In this document: in pieces, positions 1-5,970 of the stretch
How positions within the stretch are numbered: the stretch's first letter is position 1
Layout of the letters: every line of letters starts with the position of its first letter
From: an uncultured Selenomonadales bacterium
GTDB lineage: Bacteria > Bacillota > Negativicutes > Selenomonadales > Selenomonadaceae
DNA: 5,970 nucleotides
NCBI GenBank assembly: GCA_946547205.1
Contig: CAMNPA010000092.1
Location: forward strand, 1 to 5,970
Direction of reading: 5' to 3'
Position numbers and translations under genes: made by a program
Notes under the pieces: model-generated
Database searches by the model: none
What the model saw: the letters and a program-made list of their open reading frames with translations, nothing else
What the model was told of the DNA's origin: nothing

Positions 1-1186
1 CTTCGTCGCTGAAAAAATCCAACTTCAACGCCTCAAGATATTCTTTCGGGTCTTTAATCTCTTTCTGCAACTTCGCCATCTGCATGAGCCACGAAATTTT
101 TTTGTCATGGTCGCTGGTGGCGGGCTTTGATGAGCCGCTCTCTTTGTACTTCCAATGAGCCGCGATGCCGTATTCGGAAATTTTGTGCATGGCGAACGTG
201 CGAATCTGAATTTCAAGCGGATAGCCCAACGCCATAACCGTCGTGTGCAATGAGCGATAACCGTTGCTCTTCGGCGTGGCAATGTAGTCTTTGAATCTGC
301 CGGGAATCGGTCGCCATTTCGAGTGAATGACGCCGAGAACGTGATAACAGTCTTTCACGTCGTCGACAAGAATTCTCACGGCGGACAAATCGTAAATCGC
401 ACCGATCTCTTTGTTGTCGCGCGCCATTTTCTTGTAAATGCTGTAGAAATGTTTTGCACGCCCGCTGATTGACGCGTGAATATCCAATTCGTCAAATTCT
501 TCCTCAATCAAACGAACTGCCTCGCTGATGTAAATTTGCCGCTCACGACGTTTCTGCTTGACTTGCTCAACCAACTCATAATAAGCGTCGGGGTCAAGAT
601 AGCGGAAACTTAAATCTTCAAGTTCCCATTTGATGTTCGATATGCCCAGACGATTTGCCAACGGCGCGTAAAGATCCAGAGTTTCTTTGGCAATGCGTTT
701 ACGTTTGTCCTCGCGCATGAATTTCAACGTGCGCATGTTGTGAAGTCTGTCGGCAAGTTTTATCAAGATGACTCGCAAATCTTTTGCCGTCGTGATGATT
801 AATTTGCGATACGCCTCGATTTGTTGTTGCTCCTTGCTCTGAAAATAAATCTGTCCGATTTTCGTCACGCCGTCAACCAAAAGCGCGATTTCGTCTCCGA
901 ATTGTTTCTTCATGTCGTCGTTACTTAATTTCGTGTCCTCAACAACGTCGTGAAGAATTGCGGCGGCGATCGCTCTGTCGTCAAGCTGAAGTTCTGCCAA
1001 AATCGCGGCGACGTTGAGCGGATGATTGATGTACGGTTCGCCCGATGCACGTTTCTGCCCTTCATGAGCTTTGCTCGCCACTTCATACGCTTTGTCAATC
1101 AGCTTTAGGTCGGCGTCGGGCATATAAGATTTGACCATTTCTTTAAGCGAATCTATCGTTACGGGCGGCTTATCTTTGTCGTTCAT
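1..1186 (-). CDS. relA: Bifunctional (p)ppGpp synthetase/hydrolase, Rel/SpoT family (5' part only)
   Basis: Cytoplasmic enzyme of the stringent response: it makes (p)ppGpp from ATP and GDP/GTP and also hydrolyses it. The window holds 395 codons from the start; the rest runs off the left edge. The hydrolase HD domain (about residues 25-180) has R46, H55, the HDVVED motif (H79, D80, E83, D84) and D146 in LADRLHN, so hydrolysis should work. The synthetase domain (about 230-350) has GR at 242-243, D266, the RFKD motif at 297-300, SNGYRSLHT at 307-315 and E325 in LEIQIRT. RFKD is the form seen in bifunctional Rel enzymes, unlike the acidic motif of E. coli RelA. All key residues sit two positions after those of Streptococcus Rel. 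The fragment ends at FFSDE, where the TGS domain normally begins, so TGS and ACT domains are presumably outside. The start ATG overlaps the recJ stop (ATGA) and has no clear ribosome binding site, which suggests translational coupling. An odd detail is MALG after HTTV, where GP is usual. Function is very secure. Confidence 0.97.
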   Translation of the reverse strand, partial: MNDKDKPPVTIDSLKEMVKSYMPDADLKLIDKAYEVASKAHEGQKRASGEPYINHPLNVAAILAELQLDDRAIAAAILHDVVEDTKLSNDDMKKQFGDEIALLVDGVTKIGQIYFQSKEQQQIEAYRKLIITTAKDLRVILIKLADRLHNMRTLKFMREDKRKRIAKETLDLYAPLANRLGISNIKWELEDLSFRYLDPDAYYELVEQVKQKRRERQIYISEAVRLIEEEFDELDIHASISGRAKHFYSIYKKMARDNKEIGAIYDLSAVRILVDDVKDCYHVLGVIHSKWRPIPGRFKDYIATPKSNGYRSLHTTVMALGYPLEIQIRTFAMHKISEYGIAAHWKYKESGSSKPATSDHDKKISWLMQMAKLQKEIKDPKEYLEALKLDFFSDE

Positions 1187-3267
1187 GTTATTAGGGAACG
1201 TCGCTTTACAACCGCGTCAAGCGAAATGATTTTTCCGCCGGTCGTCGGCATGAATTCGACTTCCCGTTTCCTCCTTCCCAATCGATATGTTCTTGAGTTC
1301 ATCAGTTCCAATTTATTTTTCGGGCGCGGCATGTCAAAAGTTTTTTTGTCGCGGTTGAAGACGATTAAGCCGAGCTCTTCGAAAATTTTTATCGCGCTGT
1401 CGAAAGTGTATATCGAAAAATTTTTGCCGGTCGCGTTGTTGAAAGCCTTAAGCAGTTCGCAAAGGTCGAATCGTTCCGTATAAACTCGTGCGCGGCGAAG
1501 AAAGTTATAGACTTCGACGAGCTGATTTCGGTCGGGAAATTCGTCGGCGATTTCAACGGGCTCCAAACTCGAAACGGTGCATTGAATGCGAACGTTGCCT
1601 TGCCACTCGTCAAGCGACGGTTCATAAGCGACATCAACGGGCTCATTTTCGACAAGCGGCGCAAGATTTCCGCAACTCCACGCGACAGCCCGAATGTTCG
1701 GCATATCGGACGACGCGGCGGGTATCACGAAACTTAAATGATTGCCGTCCTTGCCGATTGCACGAGCCAAAGTTCCTCGAACATTTCTGCACGCGAGAAT
1801 CGGTCGCGGATTGCCGATGCCATACGGTTCAAATTTGTCGAATTCGTGAGCAATGTCAATGTTAATCTGCGCGGGATGAATCAGCGCGTCAATGTTGAGA
1901 ATCGGTTGAAAATCTTCGTCGCGCAAATTTTTCCGAACATATTCATCAAAACGGCGAACGAGCTCCGGAATTTTTTTCGTGGCAATGTTAAGACCTGCCG
2001 CCTGCGAATGACCGCCGTATTGATCGAACAAGTCAGCCATTGCGTCGAGAGCGTTCTTCATGTGCAAAGTCGGAATGCTCCTGCACGAGCCGCGAGAAAT
2101 TATTCCGTCCTGCGTCGTCAAAATAATTGTCGGCAAATTGTAGCGTTCAACGAGTTTCGACGCCGTCAAGCCGATAACGCCTTCCTGCCAACCTTCGCCG
2201 GCGATAACCAACGTGCTCAAGTCTCCGCCGAGTTCTTCGCGCAAGGTGCGAACTTTTTCTTCAGCCTCAAGCAACATTTGCGCTTCAATGTCTTTGCGGT
2301 CTTGATTCATTTTGTTCAGCACGCGAGCCATTTCGTTAGCCTCATCGTCATTTTCACTAAGCAACAGCGCGAGTCCGTCACTTGCAGATTTCAAACGTCC
2401 GACGGAATTCAGACGCGGTGCAATTTGAAATGCGACGTGACCGGGAGAAATTCTCTTGTCGCCGGAAACAGAGACGTTGACCAATGCACGAAGACCAACG
2501 CACGGCGTCGAACGCATTGCACGAAGACCTACGCGCACGATTTTACGATTTTCGCCGAGAATCGGAACTAAGTCCGCGACTGTCGCCAAAGCCGCAAGCT
2601 CAATATCGGTCGTGTACTCTTGAACGTCGACGCCGCGCAGATAATTCATCAACGCCTGACTAAGTTTGAATGCGACGCCGGCTCCGCAAAGATTTTTATC
2701 GGGATAAGGACAGCCGCGTTGATTCGGATTGACGACTGCGACAGCCGACTTGATGTCTTCAAGCGCGGGCAAATGATGATCGGTAATGATAACGTCGAGT
2801 TTGTCTTTGACGGCGGCAATTTCGCGTTCGTTGGTTATGCCGCAGTCGACGCTGACGAGGAGCGTTGCGCCTTCCGACAAAATTTTTTTCAACGCGGGAA
2901 TGTTCATGCCGTAGCCGTCACTTCTGGCGGGAATGTAACTTTCGACTTGTGCGCCGAGTTTTCGCAACGTGCGAATCAAAATTGCCGACGCGCTCATTCC
3001 GTCAACATCATAGTCGCCGTAAACGCAAATCTTTTCGTGTTCGTCAATGGCTCGTGAAATTCTGTCGACAGCCTCACGCATACCTTTCATGATAAACGGA
3101 TCGTTAAAGGGCGCGGCTTCCGGCTCCATGAAATTTTTCGCCGATTGAGCGTCGTGTATTCCGCGATGATACAAAATTTTTGCAGTGAGTTCGCTGACGT
3201 TCACAGCCGCCGCGATTGCTTGAACTGTTGACGTGTCCGAGTCTTTAACGATCCAATTTTTTCTCAT
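1183..3267 (-). CDS. recJ: Single-stranded-DNA-specific 5'-3' exonuclease RecJ
   Basis: Cytoplasmic Mn/Mg-dependent exonuclease that degrades single-stranded DNA from the 5' end in recombinational repair, base excision and mismatch repair. From the chosen start it has 694 residues. DHH domain motifs in order: GDYDVDG at 84-90 (D85, D87, D89), SVDCGI at 139-144 (D141), TDHH at 162-165 (D163, H164, H165) and ATVADLVP at 228-235 (D232). The DHHA1 part shows GEGWQEGVIGL at 357-367, SRGSCRS at 391-397 and GGHSQAAG at 418-425. An OB-fold region begins near FEPYGIGNPRP (479-489). About 570-694 is a C-terminal extension like that of Firmicutes RecJ. All metal ligands are present. Start choice: an ATG nine codons upstream (3294) is in frame but has no ribosome binding site and would lie only about 4 nt from the predicted transcription start, whereas the ATG at 3267 follows AGGAGA by 6 nt. 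The stop overlaps rel by 4 bp. The usual apt gene between the two is absent. Confidence 0.97.
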   Translation of the reverse strand: MRKNWIVKDSDTSTVQAIAAAVNVSELTAKILYHRGIHDAQSAKNFMEPEAAPFNDPFIMKGMREAVDRISRAIDEHEKICVYGDYDVDGMSASAILIRTLRKLGAQVESYIPARSDGYGMNIPALKKILSEGATLLVSVDCGITNEREIAAVKDKLDVIITDHHLPALEDIKSAVAVVNPNQRGCPYPDKNLCGAGVAFKLSQALMNYLRGVDVQEYTTDIELAALATVADLVPILGENRKIVRVGLRAMRSTPCVGLRALVNVSVSGDKRISPGHVAFQIAPRLNSVGRLKSASDGLALLLSENDDEANEMARVLNKMNQDRKDIEAQMLLEAEEKVRTLREELGGDLSTLVIAGEGWQEGVIGLTASKLVERYNLPTIILTTQDGIISRGSCRSIPTLHMKNALDAMADLFDQYGGHSQAAGLNIATKKIPELVRRFDEYVRKNLRDEDFQPILNIDALIHPAQINIDIAHEFDKFEPYGIGNPRPILACRNVRGTLARAIGKDGNHLSFVIPAASSDMPNIRAVAWSCGNLAPLVENEPVDVAYEPSLDEWQGNVRIQCTVSSLEPVEIADEFPDRNQLVEVYNFLRRARVYTERFDLCELLKAFNNATGKNFSIYTFDSAIKIFEELGLIVFNRDKKTFDMPRPKNKLELMNSRTYRLGRRKREVEFMPTTGGKIISLDAVVKRRSLIT

Positions 3268-3273
3268 AGAATT

Positions 3274-3279
3274 TCTCCT
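3274..3279 (-). promoter_or_regulatory. Ribosome binding site of recJ
   Basis: AGGAGA lies 6 nt before the ATG at 3267. It decides the recJ start: it would fall inside the coding region if the upstream in-frame ATG at 3294 were used, and that ATG has no comparable purine-rich motif before it. Confidence 0.85.
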
Positions 3280-3304
3280 AACTTTGTTTGACATTTGCCG
3301 CTTG

Positions 3305-3333
3305 ATTGTACAATTCTTTATTGAAACTGTCTA
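3305..3333 (-). promoter_or_regulatory. Sigma-70/sigma-A-type promoter for recJ-rel
   Basis: Reading the minus strand, a -35 box TAGACA (3333-3328, 5 of 6 consensus) is followed after exactly 17 bp by a -10 box TACAAT (3310-3305, 5 of 6). Eight T residues (3342-3335) sit directly upstream of the -35 box, where an UP element would lie. Transcription would begin near 3298, giving a leader of about 31 nt before the recJ ATG. This would let recJ and rel be expressed apart from mutS, although read-through from mutS is also likely because I see no terminator between them. The -10 box lies within a perfect 10-bp palindrome (3305-3314). The call rests on pattern match only. Confidence 0.6.
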
Positions 3334-3345
3334 CAAAAAAAATCT

Positions 3346-3373
3346 AGTCCACGGTTCCTAATCCCTCGTCCCT
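3346..3373 (-). repeat. Degenerate 7-bp tandem repeat across the mutS stop codon
   Basis: Four consecutive units on the minus strand read AGGGACG, AGGGATT, AGGAACC and GTGGACT, a loose consensus of AGGGACT. The array covers the last four sense codons of mutS, its TAG stop and 12 bp beyond it. Because 7 is not a multiple of 3, the array has no reading-frame logic of its own. It may be a worn tandem array or part of a dispersed intergenic repeat. It is short enough that chance is a real alternative. Confidence 0.4.
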
Positions 3374-5925
3374 AATTCTTTTCGCACGCGCTGTTGAAGG
3401 TCGTAGAGTTTGCTCATTGCTTCAATCGGCGTCAAACTCGGCACATCAAGCGCGAGAAGTTCTTTCAAGCCCTGCGCCATGAACAAATTCGGTGACGCGG
3501 AAATTTTTTTGTCGATGACGGGACGAACGGGCTCCGACGTTTCCATTGACCGCAAAATTTCTTCCGCACGTTTCATTACAGACTTGGGCAAGCCCGCGAG
3601 TTTTGCGACTTGAATGCCGTAAGATTTATCCGCGCCGCCGAGACGAATTCGCCGCAAGAAAATGACTTCACTGCCGCGCTCCTTGACTGCAACGCAAAAA
3701 TTTTCTATCCGCGCCGAAGTGTCCGCCAAATCCGTCAGCTCGTGATAGTGCGTGGCGAAGAGAGTTTTCGCGCGAATTTTTTTGTCAATGTACTCAATCA
3801 CTGCGCGGGCAATGCTCATGCCGTCAAAAGTCGAAGTTCCGCGTCCGACCTCGTCAAGGACAATCAAGCTGTTGGCTGTGGCGTATTTCAAAATCTGCGC
3901 GACTTCATTCATCTCAACCATGAACGTCGATTGACCGCTTACAATGTCATCGCCGGCACCAATGCGCGTAAAAATTCTGTCGACGGGACAAATGTTCGCA
4001 CTCGCCGCCGGAATGAAACTGCCCGCCTGCGTCATCAAAGTTATCAGCGCGACTTGCCGCATGTAAGTCGATTTGCCCGCCATATTCGGCCCGGTAATAA
4101 TCATCATTGCACAACGATTCGGCGCAAGATTTGTATCATTTGGCACGAAAAGACTGCTCGACAAAATTTTTTCGACAAGCGGATGACGACCGTCGCGAAT
4201 CACAAGCTCGCCGTTGATGTTGAGATCGGGACGCGTGTAATTGTTAATCTGCGCGGACTCTGCAAGACTTGCGACAACGTCAATCAGCGCGACACGTTTG
4301 GCAGTGTCTTGAATTTGCGGCAGACGATTTTTTACGCGGTCTCGAACGTCGCAGAACAGATTGTATTCAAGATTGACGATTCGTTCCTGCGCACCGAGAA
4401 TCTTAGTTTCAAAGTCTTTCAATTCGGGCGTGATGTATCGTTCCGCATTAACCAACGTTTGCTTGCGAATGTAGTTATCGGGAATTTTGCTCGCGCCGCT
4501 GTGCCGAACTTCAATGTAGTAGCCGAAAACTCGATTGTAGCCGACTTTCAACGCGCGAATGCCCGTCCGAAGTTTTTCACGCTCTTCAAACTCCTGCAGA
4601 AAGGCGCGGCTGTCAGTCGATATTCGGCGCAATTCGTCAAGCTCCGCGTTGTAGCCGCCGTTGATAATTCCGCCGTCGCGAACGGAAGTTGATGCGTTCT
4701 CGTTGATGGCGTCGTCGATAAGTTGCGCCTCGTCGTTGAAGTCGTTCAAACCGTCGCGGCAGGCACTCAAAATGTCGCTCGTCACGTCACGCAAAATTTC
4801 TTTGAGTTTCGGCAACGTTCGCATTGAAATTTTCAGCGCGGTTAAATCTCTTGCATTTGCAGAGCCGACTTCAATTTTGGTCATCAAGCGTTCCAGGTCG
4901 TGCACGTCGCGCAAAGTCTCGCGCAAATTCCGACGCGTCGTAAAATTTTTGAACAGCTCTTCCACAGAATCAAGCCGCCGATTAATCGCCGCAACGTCAA
5001 CCAACGGACTTTCAAGCCAACGTCTTAACAACCGATTGCCCGGCGCAGTTTTGGTGCAGTCCAGCACGGCGAAGAGCGTATCTTTTTTTGAACCGTCGCG
5101 AAGATTTTTGACGACTTCCAAATTTCGCAGAGCCGTCGCGTCCAAAATCAAGTGGCTGCTCATGTCAAGGCGCGTGAGTTTCGACAGGTGCTTTAAATCG
5201 GTGCGAACCGTCGAGTGAATGTAGCGCAAAAGATTTTCCACGGCACGCGCGGCGAGTTCAGACACGGGCAATTCGTTCGCTTCGAAATGTTGTGCGGAAA
5301 AATTTTCAGTAGGATTCTGCGCGGCGTCGACGTTCGTAAATGTGCAACCGTCAAGCTTGATGTCGGCAAAATTTTTTAGACGCTTAAAGAACGTCAACTC
5401 ATCGGCAATCAAAATTTCGTGCGGGCTAAGGCGATAAAGCTCGTCGAAAAGATTTTGTTCACGTGAGCCGCCGTCATAGAGCGCGTAAAAAATTTCGCCG
5501 GTTGAAATGTCTGCGCCCGCCAAAGAAATTTCCGCCGCGTCTTCGAGAATCAGCACGAGGTAATTGTTGACGACGTTTGTCAGCGTGTCATCAGTGAGAA
5601 TCGTGCCGGGCGTTACGATTTTTGTCAGCGCGCGTTCAGTGAGACCTTTCGCCTTCGGATCTCCGATTTGGTCGACGAGAGCCACACGATAACCTTTGGC
5701 GACGAGCTTTTGAAGATAACCTTCGACGGCGTGAGCAGGCACTCCGCACATCGGAACTTGTTGACGTTGCGTCAAAGTCAAGCCGAGTTCGCGCGAGCCG
5801 GTCACAGCGTCGTCGTTAAACATCTCAAAAAAATCTCCGAGCCGGAAGAATAAAAGTTCGTTCGGGTGCTGAAGTTTCTGCGCGTGATATTGTTCCATCA
5901 TCGGCGTTAAAGTTTTGTCACTCAA
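3358..5925 (-). CDS. mutS: DNA mismatch repair protein MutS
   Basis: Mismatch-recognition ATPase that starts methyl-independent or methyl-directed mismatch repair as a dimer sliding clamp on DNA. Its 855 residues match the usual MutS length. The mismatch-reading motif GDFFE is at 30-34 (F32 stacks on the mismatch, E34 contacts it). Next come a connector domain (about 125-255), the core/lever region (about 265-425, with NRLLRRWLESPL at 297-308) and the clamp with GYNRVFGYYIEV at 462-473. The C-terminal ATPase has Walker A GPNMAGKST (612-620), the SGQSTFMVEMNE signature (663-674), Walker B LIVLDE (687-692) and the TH switch (H726). SYGIQVAKLAGLP (768-780) leads to the helix-turn-helix dimer region. 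The start is TTG, preceded by GGAG with 8 nt spacing; the conserved LTPMMEQY that follows rules out a start at the later ATGs. TTG overlaps the stop of an upstream frame (TTGA), pointing to coupling. No mutL follows; recJ does. The last residues are encoded within a 7-bp repeat. Confidence 0.98.
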   Translation of the reverse strand: MSDKTLTPMMEQYHAQKLQHPNELLFFRLGDFFEMFNDDAVTGSRELGLTLTQRQQVPMCGVPAHAVEGYLQKLVAKGYRVALVDQIGDPKAKGLTERALTKIVTPGTILTDDTLTNVVNNYLVLILEDAAEISLAGADISTGEIFYALYDGGSREQNLFDELYRLSPHEILIADELTFFKRLKNFADIKLDGCTFTNVDAAQNPTENFSAQHFEANELPVSELAARAVENLLRYIHSTVRTDLKHLSKLTRLDMSSHLILDATALRNLEVVKNLRDGSKKDTLFAVLDCTKTAPGNRLLRRWLESPLVDVAAINRRLDSVEELFKNFTTRRNLRETLRDVHDLERLMTKIEVGSANARDLTALKISMRTLPKLKEILRDVTSDILSACRDGLNDFNDEAQLIDDAINENASTSVRDGGIINGGYNAELDELRRISTDSRAFLQEFEEREKLRTGIRALKVGYNRVFGYYIEVRHSGASKIPDNYIRKQTLVNAERYITPELKDFETKILGAQERIVNLEYNLFCDVRDRVKNRLPQIQDTAKRVALIDVVASLAESAQINNYTRPDLNINGELVIRDGRHPLVEKILSSSLFVPNDTNLAPNRCAMMIITGPNMAGKSTYMRQVALITLMTQAGSFIPAASANICPVDRIFTRIGAGDDIVSGQSTFMVEMNEVAQILKYATANSLIVLDEVGRGTSTFDGMSIARAVIEYIDKKIRAKTLFATHYHELTDLADTSARIENFCVAVKERGSEVIFLRRIRLGGADKSYGIQVAKLAGLPKSVMKRAEEILRSMETSEPVRPVIDKKISASPNLFMAQGLKELLALDVPSLTPIEAMSKLYDLQQRVRKELGTRD

Positions 5926-5970
5926 TTCATCATCTCCGAAAAATTTTTCGCAAGCAGTTTATCAACCGAA
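5922..5970 (-). CDS. C-terminal end of an unidentified upstream gene (partial)
   Basis: One minus-strand frame stays open from the right edge to a TGA at 5924-5922, reading SVDKLLAKNFSEMMN. The TGA overlaps the mutS TTG start by four bases (TTGA), the arrangement expected of co-translated operon genes. The codons (AAA, AAT, TTT, GCG) resemble those of mutS. Fifteen residues are too few to identify a family. In many Firmicutes miaB precedes mutS, but this tail does not recognisably match the TRAM-domain end of MiaB, so I give no name. The second open frame, ending at a different TGA, is a weaker alternative. Confidence 0.4.
   Translation of the reverse strand, partial: SVDKLLAKNFSEMMN
5934..5937 (-). 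promoter_or_regulatory. Ribosome binding site of mutS
   Basis: GGAG lies 8 nt before the TTG at 5925. No ATG, GTG or TTG better placed in the mutS frame exists near the conserved N-terminus, so this site supports the TTG start. It falls inside the presumed tail of the upstream gene. Confidence 0.7.

Noticed and set aside
25..282. Minus-strand 85-codon open frame rich in Arg
   Set aside because: It is an out-of-frame reading inside rel, whose own frame is continuous here and encodes the conserved LEIQIRT and EYGIAAHW segments.
1738..2571. Plus-strand open frame of 277 codons, and a similar one at 2620-3057
   Set aside because: Both are antisense to conserved recJ domains and their translations are compositionally odd with no family signature.
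3335..3342. T8 tract after mutS as an intrinsic terminator
   Set aside because: No GC-rich stem precedes it; the best pairing around it is about 3 bp. It fits better as an AT-rich element upstream of the recJ -35 box.
4158..4175. Inverted repeat TCGACAAAATTTTTTCGA
   Set aside because: It is imperfect, lies within mutS coding for EKILSS, and is another case of the frequent AAATTTT word rather than a distinct site.
3610..4692. Plus-strand open frame of 360 codons
   Set aside because: It lies entirely antisense to the mutS ATPase, core and clamp coding region, whose motifs are intact. The translation shows no recognisable domain, and no ribosome binding site stands out. It is a by-product of codon use.

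Overview
All coding in this window lies on the minus strand and consists of housekeeping genes of DNA repair and stress signalling. In transcription order (right to left) it holds: the last codons of an unidentified upstream gene; mutS, the mismatch-recognition ATPase; a 64-bp gap with a good sigma-70/sigma-A-type promoter; recJ, the single-strand DNA exonuclease; and the first 395 codons of a bifunctional (p)ppGpp synthetase/hydrolase (rel family), cut off by the left edge just before its TGS domain would begin. I see no RNA genes, insertion sequences, CRISPR arrays or transferred cargo.

The organism is a bacterium, most likely of the Firmicutes/Bacillota. RecJ carries the C-terminal extension familiar from that phylum, the stringent-response enzyme is the long bifunctional Rel type, and recJ next to rel recalls the recJ-apt-rel cluster of Bacillus and Clostridia. 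GC content is intermediate by eye, and the MutS N-terminal wording (DQIGDPKAKGLT) makes me lean towards Negativicutes (Selenomonas-like). That finer placement is impression, not proof.

Layout: 5922-5970 is the tail of a gene overlapping the mutS start by 4 bp. 3358-5925 is mutS, with a TTG start. 3268-3357 holds the mutS stop region (with a degenerate 7-bp repeat), a T tract, the recJ promoter and its ribosome binding site. 1183-3267 is recJ, whose start should be the second in-frame ATG. 1-1186 is rel, overlapping recJ by 4 bp (ATGA).

The genes make biological sense together. MutS finds mismatches, RecJ degrades 5' single-stranded ends in recombination and mismatch repair, and Rel sets (p)ppGpp levels that adjust replication and transcription during starvation. 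The points worth a second look are modest: apt is missing from between recJ and rel, mutL does not follow mutS, a palindrome covers the recJ -10 box, and a 7-bp repeat runs through the mutS stop codon. I did not find evidence of an undescribed system.
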